DNA of 64,000 nucleotides. Origin: Dendrophyllia cribrosa. Its lineage: Eukaryota; Cnidaria; Anthozoa; Scleractinia; Dendrophylliidae. Positions within the stretch are counted from its first letter, which is position 1, and every line of letters begins with the position of its first letter. Of this stretch, positions 20,244-30,345 are shown piece by piece. The notes under the pieces are model-generated. The model made no database searches. It saw only the letters and a list, made by a program, of their open reading frames with translations, and was not told the origin of the DNA. A program made the translations under genes and the position numbers. The stretch spans positions 29,504,564-29,568,563 of the forward strand of contig JAJLRJ010000006.1 in NCBI GenBank assembly GCA_024195265.1, written 5' to 3'.

Positions 20244-20769
20244 CAAATACCTTTCGGCCTATGCCATTCATGTTGGGGAAAGAGCTTTTGAGACATGGTA
20301 AAAATCTTAATTCCCTTCTAGGAACTGAGAGTTTTATGGGGTATGTTATTGCTCTAAGAATGGAGTTAACAGAGTAGAGGACTTGCTGTATTTACCCACG
20401 GTATGCTTGGTATTCATAGTGGCACTGGCCTAAATAAAGGTGACTGCACCTTATATTGTTTGTTCTAGATTGACCCATGTGGCACTGGCCTTTAGCGATA
20501 AGGGTGACTGCACCTTCTTGTTCTTGGGCATAGAGCAGTTTATTGGCTTTACAGGCCAAGGGTTGATGTCCTTTCAGTTTTGTATGTTACGTTATGTTGT
20601 TTTTTCAGATTGTTTCATCAAGCCATTCATGGGAAGGCTTCTCAAATTTAGCTTCACTGAACATTAATCATGTTCTAAATGTGATGTTGACGTCCAGGGC
20701 AGACTACAGCTAAGACTTACCTACGCGTTATTAGAAAGTTAATTGATTGGTAACATTTCCTATAGGCGT
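20244..20769 (+). other. DIRS region between RNase H and recombinase, decayed
   Basis: No long open frame. A local duplication places GTGGCACTGGCCT...GGTGACTGCACCTT at 20419-20452 and again at 20479-20515. Probably worn coding sequence linking RNase H to the recombinase. Confidence 0.45.
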
Positions 20770-21945
20770 TGTATCCCTTTATTTATTTAAAGTGCATCAG
20801 TCTTCTACTTCCAGTTCTTCAGTAATTTTAGCACATGCTTCTCTAAAATGGCTGCATTAGTTTGCACCAAGTCTTGATTGTAATCCATTAGATACTGATG
20901 TCTGCAGAAATATTATTGAGCCTGCCAAATGCCGTAAATCACAACCAGTTAAGAAAAAGAAGCCTTTTACTACAGATATCATTAAAAATATTCCTGATGT
21001 TTATAACAGAGAAGATGCTAATTTTAATTAGGACCTTAGAATTGCTGCCTTATGCTCCTTAGCTTTTGCAGGGTTTTTGCGCTATGATGAGTTGAGCAAT
21101 ATTACATGTACTTCTAAGCATATTGAATATTGTAACGATTACATAAGGATTTTCTTACCCCAAAGTAAGACCGACATATACAGGGAAGGGAACTATGTAT
21201 ACAGGCTGTCCCAAAAGTTCGTTCCTCTGATTTATATTAAAATAACTTTTGATTCACAAGCGATATATGCATCAAAATATCACTGACAATTAATTTAGAG
21301 CAACTCGCGGCTCTGAATTGGGTAAAATGGTGGGAAATTTTCGCTCGCGCGATTTATAATCTCATATTTTAGCGCCGGTAAAATGAAAAAAAGGCCTGCT
21401 GCATTTAACTCCGTAAGTAATAAGGACATTAAACTAGATTGTTTTTGTGAACGTTTTTATTGAATGCTACATGTATAACAAGAGACAATACAGAATAAAA
21501 TACAGGCCTGTAAAGTAGAGGAACGAACTTTTGGGACACCATGTATATGAGCACATCCGGAACAAAGTACTGCCCCGTGGGTGTCTTAAGAAGATACTTG
21601 CATTTGGCTGGTATCGATGATAAAAGTACTCTCCCTTTATTCAGACCTCTTACTTTTCACAGTAGTAATTCTAGCTATACATTAAGGAGTGGTTAGATTT
21701 CTTATTCCAGATGTAGGGAAATCCTTAGAGATACCTTACCTTACCTGGGTTTTAACCCTAGTGATTACGGTCTTCACAGCTTAAGATCCGGTGGAATTAC
21801 TTCTGCAGTGCGTAATAGTAGTAACTCGGTTCCTGAAAGGCTGCTTAAATTACACAGTAGATGGAAGTCTGATTCTGCAAAGGATATGCATGTTGAAGAG
21901 AGCATCGAGAATGGGTTACAAGTAACTAAGTTCTTAAGTTTATAA
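20770..21945 (+). pseudogene. DIRS tyrosine recombinase, catalytic Tyr changed
   Basis: Coding texture runs from SSSSVILAHASLKWLH through KKPFTTDIIKNIPDVYNRED, IAALCSLAFAGFLRYDELSN (first catalytic Arg in GFLRYDEL) and IFLPQSKTDIYREGNYVY. It is then cut by the mariner-like MITE at 21202-21543 and resumes as GVLRRYLHLAGIDDKSTLPL, GFNPSDYGLHSLRSGGITSA (H-x-L-R box), LLKLHSRWKSDSAKDMHVEE and QVTKFLSL. In this family the last block reads AKD-(G/M)-Y-V with the nucleophilic Tyr; here the codon at 21889-21891 is CAT (His). In-frame stops at 20861 and 21029 add to the damage. The enzyme integrates the circular DNA intermediate. Confidence 0.75.
21202..21543. mobile_element. mariner-like MITE
   Basis: Ends CAGGCTGTCCCAAAAGTTCG and, on the other strand, CATGGTGTCCCAAAAGTTCG, the classic mariner-type terminus, flanked by TA (21200-21201 and 21544-21545). 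Removal reconnects the recombinase frame at Tyr-Val. No transposase frame inside. Confidence 0.85.
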
Positions 21946-22269
21946 CATTAGGGACCACATATATTTACAGTTATTCTGTTTCATAAGTTAAACATCAGGT
22001 ATTTAGAGACAGTATTTAGCTTTGCATTGTGTTATTTCAGTAATTCGACATTTGCGTTATCAATTATACCTACAATTATGATGTAGTAAGTACATTTATT
22101 ATGTATTAAACTGTGCTCTTAGATCCGCTCGCATATCCTATCATATTCCTTGTTGCTCTTTATTTGTATTACGGGAGTGAGTGAGTGCTCATTTGCCTAT
22201 CTGTCTCTGTTACCGATAACCCGTCCATTACACATGAACATATTCACGGGTTAAAAACAAAGACGTGCG
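21946..22269 (+). other. DIRS 3' untranslated region and unit Y
   Basis: Downstream of the recombinase. Unit Y (22125-22180) repeats 13895-13960 and marks the right end of element B. The next ~90 bp are unassigned. Confidence 0.5.
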
Positions 22270-22575
22270 ATCGACCACTTCAAAGGTCTTCCAATCTTTA
22301 AATGGGACGATGTAACAGGCAAAGAAGAATTTGGCAGGGGGAGTTACAGCTCTGTTTTAAAAGGCCAGCTGACCAAGAAGGGAAGGACTGTTGTGGCAAA
22401 GCAATATTTTGAAACGATGCAAAGCAGTGCATGAAATGTGGCTAAAGAAGCTAAGATGCTTCACTTTCTCTACAACAGAAACATTGTCAAGTTTATCGCA
22501 GTTTGCCAAAAGCCGTATGTGTTAATAATGGAGTATGAGTACTTTGACTTCAGTTTCAGGGCAGTAGGCAGATGA
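22270..22575 (+). pseudogene. Protein kinase N-lobe fragment
   Basis: The frame reads FKGLPIFKWDDVTGKEEFGR then GSYSSVLKGQL, a glycine-rich loop (G-R-G-S-Y-S-S-V). It continues VVAKQYFETM (the V-A-K lysine), AKEAKMLHFLYNRNIVKFIA (alpha-C Glu and H/N-x-N-I-V) and YVLIMEYEYFDF (hinge). This is the N-lobe of a eukaryotic protein kinase. A TGA at 22432-22434 interrupts it just before VAKEAKML, and the C-lobe with HRD and DFG is absent. It may be one exon of a cut-up gene or a retro-fragment. It cannot make a kinase. Confidence 0.72.
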
Positions 22576-22756
22576 AGAAAAAATGCTTTCGCATAGCCTG
22601 TTACAAGGGAGATCAAATGCTTACACTGGTATTCATAAGTATATTTTTACCGAGGCAATTGCCTCAGTTTCCCTCATGCTCACTGCGGCCCTGAGTTTAA
22701 ATTATCCTTTAACACTTCCATTAAAGCTTTAGATTAATGAAGGGGCTAGCTTGTAG
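22576..22756. other. No recognisable feature
   Basis: Short spacer between the kinase fragment and the hairpin MITE. Confidence 0.4.
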
Positions 22757-22927
22757 TGTATATGCTGTGGTTCAAATTTTTCCTTGGTTTGAGAATTTTC
22801 AAACCAGTTCAATTTTATTTTGCCTTTGTCTCAAATTCATAACCATATTCTGAGATAAAGAAGAACAAAAATCAAACTGGTTTAAAAATTTTCAAACCAA
22901 AGAAAAATTTGAACCACAACATATATG
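22757..22927. mobile_element. Hairpin MITE, copy 3
   Basis: Long inverted repeat over the full length: TATGCTGTGGTTCAAATTTT at the left, AAATTTGAACCACAACATAT at the right. Arms also share AATTTTCAAACCAGTT. Same family as 7005-7153 and 7589-7731, and the best preserved of the three. Confidence 0.75.
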
Positions 22928-22939
22928 TCTGGTACTCGG

Positions 22940-24634
22940 GCTAACAAGACAAGATCCAGCCATACGAAATTTGCAGTGGAATCCAAACCCCAGATTTGTA
23001 TTTGCAACCGATCATCAACTACTGGAAATTGTGGATGAATGTGGCGCTCCTGCCTCCAAAAGCATTTTATCGATCGACATGACCTACACGACCTACAATG
23101 TAAGAGACTTTTACGTCACATCAACGACTTATCAGAGCTCGAAGTTTACCCAAACTCAAACAGAGAAGCTGGCCGTACTTCCTGGACCTGCTATGCTACA
23201 CGTGAGAAAAAGTGAGAAAAAGTGAGAAAGACTTTAAATACTTCAGCCACACCCTTCTGGAACACAATGACAAAACCAAGTGTGTTGCGTTTGTGGGAGG
23301 AGATAGAGACAAGGCCCAGCAAGGTTTTCTGTCCCCCTTAGGCGGTGTCGATTCCTTCCATGCAAGAAGCACGTGGAGAACAACATCAGTCGTAAAATCG
23401 ATGACCTTGGATTGAAAGACAAGAAGAATTTGTTGCAAAGGGGAACAGCTTGGAAAACGGTATCTTCCCTGGGAAAGAGCCGAAGTTTGCTAAATACTTC
23501 AGAGAAAGACTGGCTTAAAAGACGACTTCTATAACGATGTACAAGAGTGTAGCCATTTTAAGCACAAGTGAAAAATCAAAGAAGCAAACGGGCTAACCAC
23601 GCCTGGTCACTGTCCTAATTTGAAGTGCACATGAGCAGAAGCCCTGGTTATGTACAGAAAGCTGGTGGAGGAAGCAAGTACGGACAAACATAGAGCTATG
23701 TTATCGAAGGGTTCCTTTTTTTTAATGATACAGACATCTGGAAGTGCCTATACATGGGTGGTCTGCTATGACACCAAAAGAAAAGCAGTGTGATCTTGCA
23801 AGGTGGATGCGACTGAAGGAAAATTTCACAGTAGCACTCATTTTGGAAGACGACCAAGTGCCGAGCACTTCAGAAGCCACAGATCCAGTTTCTTGGACAA
23901 TTGGAAGTTTTGAAGATTCCAAACTTCCAGAATGTGTCCGCGGTTCGTGGGTTAATGCCTGCAAAATCATTAACTTCTAGGACATAGCTAATCAGTCCAA
24001 CGATGCAAGCAAGAGAACAGTGATTTCGCTAAGTGGCTCTACAACCCACACAGTCCAACTGTGATGGTTTTTGTCCACGATTCAAAGAGTTGGCGATCTG
24101 CGCCCATACAATTGCTGTTGCACACAACAAGGAACGGCTAACAGAGTTTGTTTCATCATACACACTACCTCTGGATCGTCTAGTACGCTCTGGCATACCA
24201 ACGAGCATGGGAGCAAACAGAAACGCACAAACAATCCACTGAGAGAGGTAGCACAATTTGGTGAGCGAGTACAGGTTACAACAACCAAGGAAGTAAACGA
24301 GGAATCAAACACTCCATACGAGGTAGTATTCGTAAATAACACGGCAGCCACGACCTGTTATGGATGTAAAGGACGTGTCAGACACAAACTGTCGTCTCCG
24401 CTTCCCTCCGCACCGTACAATCTGTTTATTCAACATCGAGAAAGGAGGGTGTTCAATCGTCCCCGAGACACAAGAATCAAAATAAGCCCCAAGCTGGAAA
24501 TGGTTTACTGTCACCCGCTGAAGTCCGATACAAACCTGGATGACAAGGACGTTGATGCAGGAAGAGTTGTTGTTTCTATGGACGTCCACCGACTACGGGA
24601 TCATAGAAAAGAATTTGGTCTAAAGCTTGAGTAA
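22940..24634 (+). pseudogene. MULE-type transposase with SWIM-like finger, frameshifted
   Basis: Segments in order: FATDHQLLEIVDECGAPASK and ILSIDMTYTTYNVRDFYVTS (first Asp in S-I-D-M-T-Y), TTYQSSKFTQTQTEKLAVLP and GPAMLHVRKSEK (22971-23225). Next frame: DFKYFSHTLLEHNDK and CVAFVGGDRDKAQQGFLSPL (second Asp, GGDRDKA; 23212-23340). Later ENNISRKIDDLGLKDKKNLL, then PKEKQCDLARWMRLKENF (23744-23980). Then FCPRFKELAICAHTIAVAHN (24033-24242), a SWIM-like C-x-H finger, and a C-terminal domain FGERVQVTTTKEVN... to 24634. This is the organisation of Mutator-like element (MULE) transposases. At least five frame changes make it dead. It differs from the Mutator-like protein at 0.9-2.4 kb. Confidence 0.65.
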
Positions 24635-24996
24635 TCAGTATTAGGATGATACCTTACAGTCAATAAAGACAAACCTGAAACCTGTATTGAGCGTACGCTG
24701 TATTAACCAGACACCCTTTACTGATGAAGAGAACAGCCGGTAGGAAAGGTTCCAAAATGTTGTTCCCATGCAGGAGTTAGTTACTAGATAGCAAAGTTGT
24801 ATAGCTGCTTTGATAGACTGTTGGTTTCTTGCTTTTGGAAGCACCCTTTCACACTTGTCAGCTTTTTCATGTATTTTGTATGATTTGGTGACTTTGTTGA
24901 CTAAATAATAGGCCGCGTTTTAGTGACTGACATATGCGCCTGCGGTTTGACAATTCAAAGCGTGTGCATTTCTTTCAGGATTTTGTAATTTATAGT
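24635..24996. other. No recognisable gene
   Basis: Non-coding stretch. I see nothing supportable. Confidence 0.45.
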
Positions 24997-25330
24997 GGAG
25001 CTCTCACGAGCCAAAGGCCCGCTCACGGAGCCTATAGAACCTATGCCCGTCATTTTTCATGGTGATGGCTAGCGGAATCTTTCCTGGGTTAGTGTCCCTG
25101 ACATGTGTCGGTGTGTTGGAGCATCGCCCAAGGCTAGCTTGCGAGGCTTTGTTTTTCACACGGCTACACAGCCGAATGTCACATCAGCTCAGTAAACACT
25201 TTTGATGTTTTGCTGTGTTTATCAGAGAAAACCGTTTCAAATACAGTCATTATTTCCCTGTATTTTTTTGTGGTTTGCTACTCAAGACAGGGATACTAAT
25301 TAAGGGATACTCAGAAGCCGCTATAGCAGA
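24997..25330 (+). repeat. Dispersed repeat R1, truncated copy a
   Basis: Contains GGCCCGCTCACGGAGCC, CCTATGCCCGTCATTTTTCA, TGGCTAGCGGAAT and TACTAATTAAGG in the same order as copy c at 35.9 kb. Only the first ~330 bp are present. Confidence 0.75.
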
Positions 25331-26680
25331 ATATCTTATAGAAGTGTACAGGTTATTTCCAATAACCAAAATATTATTCAAAGTGGAAGAAGTCCACAAA
25401 TTAGTCAAATTAACATCTTCTATATAATGGTAAATAATAGCAGTAAGTGACTAGCATTTTCTCCAAAGAGCAATTCATTTCCTTGACTGGAATGAGTAGT
25501 TGTTGTTGTTGTTGTTGACATCAAGTATTGTAGGGCCTGGATTTTCCTCCACCTTATTCGCTTGTCTTATAAATTATTGTAGAATGTCATTTGTGTGAAC
25601 CAAAATACATTCAAATCACGTTTCAAAATCGTCCTCTCAGACTTGTTAAGACGTGACTGTCGATCCTGGACCGATATTGTTCAACTGACATCCCCATTAA
25701 GTCTTTTAAATCTTCAGGTACGGTTTTTAAAATAGGTGACTGAGCAAGTGAAATGCGACTCAGTATTTTCCAGTGTCTACATGTATATCAGGCTGTACTG
25801 GTATTGCTTTTCAGTGGCTATTTCAGTAATATCAAGTGCTTCCTCAGTGAGCATCAAACCGAGTGAATACTGGCTGATGGCGTCAGCGTAAAAGCTTTCC
25901 TTGAATAAGTGCAACCTGCACAGACTTCCAGCCAAACGAAATGATGGGCTGTAATGTGACCTTGAGAGCTGCTGTAACGATGAGTAACCACAGGAACAGC
26001 TGAAAATGTCAAAAACAACAAAACAGGCGTTTTTTCTCTACTGCAAACGCGACGTATAAAAACAAATACGGCATAGTACACCAGAACAAGCAATAACTTA
26101 CCTTGAAAACTACAATGAAAATAAACGCCGTCAAATTCTATGAAGACAGACCAAACGCTTTATAAATGAAAACCACTGCGACACGCCAAGAACAGGGCCG
26201 ATTTCCACTCAACCTCGTTCCCAGGCACTCTCTACAAACTCCTCCCAGAAGACCATGCGACACACGATCACGTAAACCCGCAAACGTAAACCCACAAATC
26301 TGTCGATCGCATAGTGGGCGGCAAGCTCCCACAATAAATACAGCAAATAATCGGGTTTTTTACCATTATTTTATTAAAATTACAACCCTCAGATTTGCCA
26401 ATATTTTCCAAAATTAAGACGAAACTGAACAAGCTTAGATGAAACTGTAAGTTCATAAGCATCCAGAATTAAAGCCCTCATCTCTACCCTTACGCTCACC
26501 CTCACCCTTGGCCTCACCCACACTGGTCAACACATCAGCAAAGATGATTACTTTTTAATCAGTTATTTTATTAATGCATCATTATGATAAGGAAGGGTAT
26601 CTTTGAAAAAGGTGGTTTAAAATAGTATTACCTTAATTTTAGTGCCTCCTAGGATTGGACGTTCTGAACATAAAACAAAT
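25331..26680. other. Mostly non-coding; possible minus-strand donor
   Basis: Includes a (TTG)n microsatellite at about 25499-25517. On the minus strand, near 26102-26116, GTTTTCAAG followed by GTAAGTTATT is a textbook splice donor preceded by a TATAAAG at about 26160, which could be a 5' untranslated exon of a gene reading left. I find no coding exon to match, so this is a hint only. Confidence 0.25.
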
Positions 26681-26685
26681 CTGGT

Positions 26686-26900
26686 GATATGGCAGAGCTG
26701 CTTAAGAAATTCCAAGAAGAGCATGTTCCCATGAAAGATGACCAAGTACTCCACAAAACTGTTGTTCATGGGGATCAGCTTACAGAGGAGAGAGCTCGAA
26801 ATGTTCATTGGCATTACAAACTGGGAGATACGGAAGCAAATTGACTGGAAGGGGTGGAGTGCACATTCTCTGAATTTCACTTAAAAATGTGCATGTATTA
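26686..26900 (+). pseudogene. DUF6589-type fragment
   Basis: The frame DMAELLKKFQEEHVPMKDDQ, VLHKTVVHGDQLTEERARNV then HWHYKLGDTEAN, a TGA at 26842-26844, and LEGVECTFSEFHLK. The H-G-D-Q-L-T-x-E-R-A-R core is what I recognise from DUF6589 proteins, which are common next to C2H2 fingers in cnidarian genomes. The TGA stands where Arg is usual (D-R-L-E-G), consistent with CGA to TGA. An isolated fragment; the C-terminal half of such a protein is seen at 37.8-38.3 kb. Confidence 0.5.
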
Positions 26901-27690
26901 TAATAATAATAATGATAATGAACTTTATTCAAACAGGGTTACACATGCCAGTGAATATAATTACTGATAAACTTGTGGCCCTAATAAAAACCACCTAAAA
27001 TCCATATTATAAAATGCTCAAGGAAATGCGCACGCTGTGATTGGTTAAACCGAGTTCATTATAACTCAATAAAGCACGCGTGTGACGTAAGGTTCATTTT
27101 AACCGTTTTTATTTTATAAAAGAAATAAAAAACTTGCTCCTCGTGCATTGTTGAGAAGTGCGAGAAGCACTCGCCTTTGGCTTGTACTTCTCTGCACTTC
27201 TCTCGTGTTCTTAAAAATTCCCGTGTGCTTATATAACTCAATAATGCACTCGGCACATTTTTTATTTCTTTAATATAATATATACTATTAACCAAACTAT
27301 CAATATATAAGTGTACTATTTACATGATTATTAACATGAGAGTAAAAAATGAGTGCAAATGGCAGATTATAGGAGCATGGAGGCCTTTTGCTCACATAAG
27401 AGGTCCATATAAAAAGTGCACTTAAAACAACCAATGGAAGCCTGAGTTTTTAGGGCAACCTTTAGTCCGTTCCACTCTTTCGCTGTCTTGACCGCAAAAG
27501 TGCGTCCACTTTCTGATTCTTGCTTGTACTTATGAGTAACTAAGTTGAGACTACTGTGGTGGATGCCTCTACTGTGGATATCACAATTTCAAACTAATAG
27601 TTCACTTATGTACTCTGGAACATTAAAGCTATGAATTCTTTTGTAAACTAAAGTGTTACGCTTTATGAGGTGGAGTTTTCAGTTTCTATT
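26895..27690 (-). mobile_element. CR1/L2-like LINE 3' remnant
   Basis: On the minus strand at about 27660-27430 a frame reads LVYKRIHSFNVPEYISELLV, a TGA, then IHSRGIHHSSLNLVTHKYKQ and GRTFAVKTAKEWNGL. This is the C-terminal tail typical of non-LTR polyproteins (R-T-F-A-V-K-T-A-K-E-W-N). Farther left the strand carries GAATAAAGTTCATTATC followed by (ATT)n at 26935-26900, the kind of 3' end such LINEs have. A stretch at about 27005-27300 that interrupts it is probably another insert. Confidence 0.5.
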
Positions 27691-28000
27691 TCTTTGCACC
27701 CTTATGAACATATTGTAGGTCATGTTTCAACTGTGTACCATTTCCATTAGTAGAAATCTATCCAAATAGTATGTATCTCTTAATAAATAGAAAATATAAA
27801 GTCCGTTTTTAATAGCCATGGCCCCTTATTTTATTGATTTTCATTACATACCTAATAATATATACATGCAAAAATTTCTGCATTCTGATTGGCTTAGAGA
27901 ATGTCAATTAATCCCAAACAGTGCAGAAAGTTGAAATTGAGTGCAAAAAGTTGAAATTAAAATGATTGACAGGTAAGTCGCAATCTCGTACCAAAACAAA

Positions 28001-29326
28001 ATGGCGGACATATTTGCAGAGAGCAATGATATTTTAATTGAAAGTTTGAAGGAAAATGCAAAGAACAAAAACACAACAAACTACAAACAACTGGCTCAAA
28101 GTTTGGAAGACGTGGGCAGCACAAAAGGGCCATGACGAAAATATTGAAAGCTACGAATCGGAAGCACTGAATAAAATCCTCGAGGATTTTTACGCAACAT
28201 TTCGAAAGAGAGACGGGGAGGATTACGAGCCTGACAGTCTTTGCGTAATGTTAACTGCTATTGACCGGCATCTAACGGGAAAAGGGTACAAACACTCGAT
28301 AATTCGCGACAGAGAGTTCAAAAGTTCGAAGCAGGTTCTTGAGGGAAAAGCCCGGCTACTTCGGCAAGATGGCAAAGGCCAGCAACCAGACAAATCACGA
28401 AGTCTAACATCCAGTGAAGAAAATGAGCTGTGGCCAAGTTATAAGTTTGCAAAGGGAAGTCCACAAGTCCTGGTCCAAACAGTTTGGTGGCTCCCGACCC
28501 AGTATTTTGGTCTTCGTGGTCGCCAAGAACACCACAGCATGAGAGTTGAAGATTTCACCTTTGGATTAGATGAAAACAACATGGAGTATGTGGAATTCAT
28601 CGAAAACCTCACTAAAACACGCCAGTCCGGACTGTCTGCAAAGCCCCGAAGCTTTATTCCGAAGATGTTTACAACTGGAGATGAGAGATGCCCGTTGCAA
28701 TCTTCAAAGAGTTTCTGTGGCATCGCCCTCCGCAACTATGCACAACTGGTCCGCTTTATCTTTCCTGCATGCAAAATCCATCCTCGCAAGTTTGGTACAA
28801 GCGGCAGCCTATGGGAGTAAACAAGATCGATGGCATGATGAAATCCATCGTCAAAGGAACGTCACTGGAAGATTCCTCTAAAACATTTTGCAACCACAGC
28901 GCCAGGAAAACTGTCGTAAAAAAGTTGAAGACCGCGGGCCTTGAGTCACTGGATGACTATGACGAGGGAGACGAGATTGAGCAGTGACAGCTTTCGCATA
29001 CCATCAGCAACACTAATAGCAGCAACAACTTCGTTCCTTTCAACCAAGAGGCGTTTGTTCCGTGGAATTTTCAGATGCCAAGTTACATATCCGGGCAAAA
29101 TGACCAGCGTCAGATTTTTATGAACATGAACTCGTTTTAGAATTGTCAAGTCACATTCAACATGGGAAATCCAGCTCCTGAGATCAAGCCGCATTCAGCT
29201 GCAAAGCATGCAGCCGACGCTGCCAACCAAAGTCTTGGTTCCAACTCATGTATTCAGAAACGTTTCTATGAAACTCTTGATTCTTCTTTTGAATCCATAA
29301 CGAGTATGAGCTCTTTTACTCTTTGA
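28001..29326 (+). pseudogene. Crypton tyrosine recombinase (DUF3504-like)
   Basis: ATG at 28001 (aaaATGGCGGAC) gives MADIFAESNDILIESLKENA. A one-base slip in an A-run near 28065 leads to NNWLKVWKTWAAQKGHDENI, the SAM-like N-domain. The main frame continues EALNKILEDFYATFRKRDGE, PDSLCVMLTAIDRHLTGKGY, LPTQYFGLRGRQEHHSMRVE (catalytic Arg in G-L-R-G-R) and SAKPRSFIPKMF. After a second slip near 28690 it reads VAIFKEFLWHRPPQL, SQVWYKRQPMGVNKIDGMM and FCNHSARKTVVKKLKTAGLE (H-x-x-R). Then LDDYDEGDE follows directly, so about 15-20 residues that should hold the second His and flank the catalytic Tyr are deleted. The tail FNMGNPAPEIKPHSAAKHAA runs to 29326. An inactive relative of the DUF3504 proteins. 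Confidence 0.7.
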
Positions 29327-29571
29327 AATAAACAAGTGTTGACACCTTTTTATCGCTTTTCGGCTTTTATCAAAGCGAAAACACTGTTGAACAATTTTGC
29401 AGCCTGCTATGAGAACTTGTTCTTTTACGACTGAGCAAAGATATTTTTAACCTGTAAGTTTCCAACGCACACTATGTCAATCAAGCTTGTCATTTTTTAA
29501 CCAATGGTGTTATTGTACGCGAAGCGGGGAGACCCATGACAACTTTGACTAGAAATAAAAACAGCACTTTG
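29327..29571. other. No recognisable gene
   Basis: 3' flank of the recombinase gene inside the inverted termini; nothing recognised. Confidence 0.45.
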
Positions 29572-29598
29572 GAAATTTTTGCATGTATATTATTAACA

Positions 29599-29740
29599 AA
29601 TAATCACATGATTATTCTCGTGCAATTTGGAATAAATTTTTCAAAGACTACAAATTGCACTCGCGGAAGTGGCTCGTGCAATTTGTACTCTTTTACGACT
29701 GCTCATTTATTCCAAATTGCCAAGAATAATCATGTGATTA
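29599..29740. mobile_element. Palindromic MITE
   Basis: Arms AATAATCACATGATTATTCT...GTGCAATTTGGAATAAA and the near-complement TTTATTCCAAATTGC...ATCATGTGATTA. The interior has a second hairpin (CAAATTGCAC and GTGCAATTTG). Confidence 0.65.
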
Positions 29741-29741
29741 C

Positions 29742-30343
29742 CTATACTTATTACATGAAATGTTCGCGACACGTTAATTTCGCGAATTAAAAAAATCGCG
29801 AAATTAAAGTGACGAAAACAATAAGTGTCGCGAACATAACATGACGCAAAAATTAAGTGACTCCCCTTATGTCAATAACCAAGAAAGAATGAGTTTATTA
29901 CCATTAATACATTTACAAAATCATATTTTTTACTATTCTGTTCAGTGATCCATATCAAGACATTTACACAAATAACTCGCGAGACTTGTACATATGTTTT
30001 TAAACGGCACTGTGTTACTAAACGGCATCATTTTTTCTTTGGAGTCCGAATATTGAATATTGTGGTCAATAATTGGTCAAGACCAATAATTTACGAACAA
30101 GCATGAACTGCTTTGTTGTTACTGTTGACATATAGTCCAGCCGTTGCATTTTTGTTGGTAATTTTGACGTTATTGCTGACCTTTGATAAATTCGTTTTAT
30201 CTAATTTAAGGACATGTTAAATAACATTGCCAAGGAAATAAATTGTGTCTTACTCAAAAACAGGAAATCTAAGTGATTCAAAATACAAAATTTTCGCAAA
30301 ATCGCGAAATTTAAGTGTCGCGAAAATTTCATGTAATAAGGTA
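29742..30343. mobile_element. MITE with TCGCGA-rich inverted ends
   Basis: The left end ACTTATTACATGAAATGTTC then GCGACACGTTAATTTCGCGA is the complement of the right end TCGCGAAATTTAAGTGTCGC then GAAAATTTCATGTAATAAGG. About 50-bp inverted repeats around some 490 bp of non-coding sequence. Confidence 0.65.
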
Positions 30344-30345
30344 TA

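Larger units (their letters stand above)
14012..22180 (+). mobile_element. DIRS-type tyrosine-recombinase retrotransposon B, heavily interrupted
   Basis: Bounded by unit X on the left (14012-14275) and unit Y on the right (22125-22180). Between them lie a pol N-terminal domain (14274-14805), reverse transcriptase (18426-18960), RNase H (19228-20240) and a tyrosine recombinase (20770-21945). Inserts are a TIR element at 14806-18421 (itself holding piggyBac), a hAT-like MITE at 18971-19220 and a mariner-like MITE at 21202-21543. X here also carries about 65 bp of AT-rich extra sequence (14130-14200). DIRS elements replicate through a circular DNA and integrate with their own tyrosine recombinase instead of a DDE integrase. 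This copy is dead. Confidence 0.75.
27853..29595 (+). mobile_element. Crypton-type element with inverted termini
   Basis: A recombinase pseudogene (28001-29326) is flanked by inverted 24-26-bp sequences: TAATAATATATACATGCAAA at 27853 and its near-complement ending at 29595. Known Cryptons lack terminal inverted repeats, so either this is a MITE-like pair around the gene by chance or a variant with inverted ends. Confidence 0.45.
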
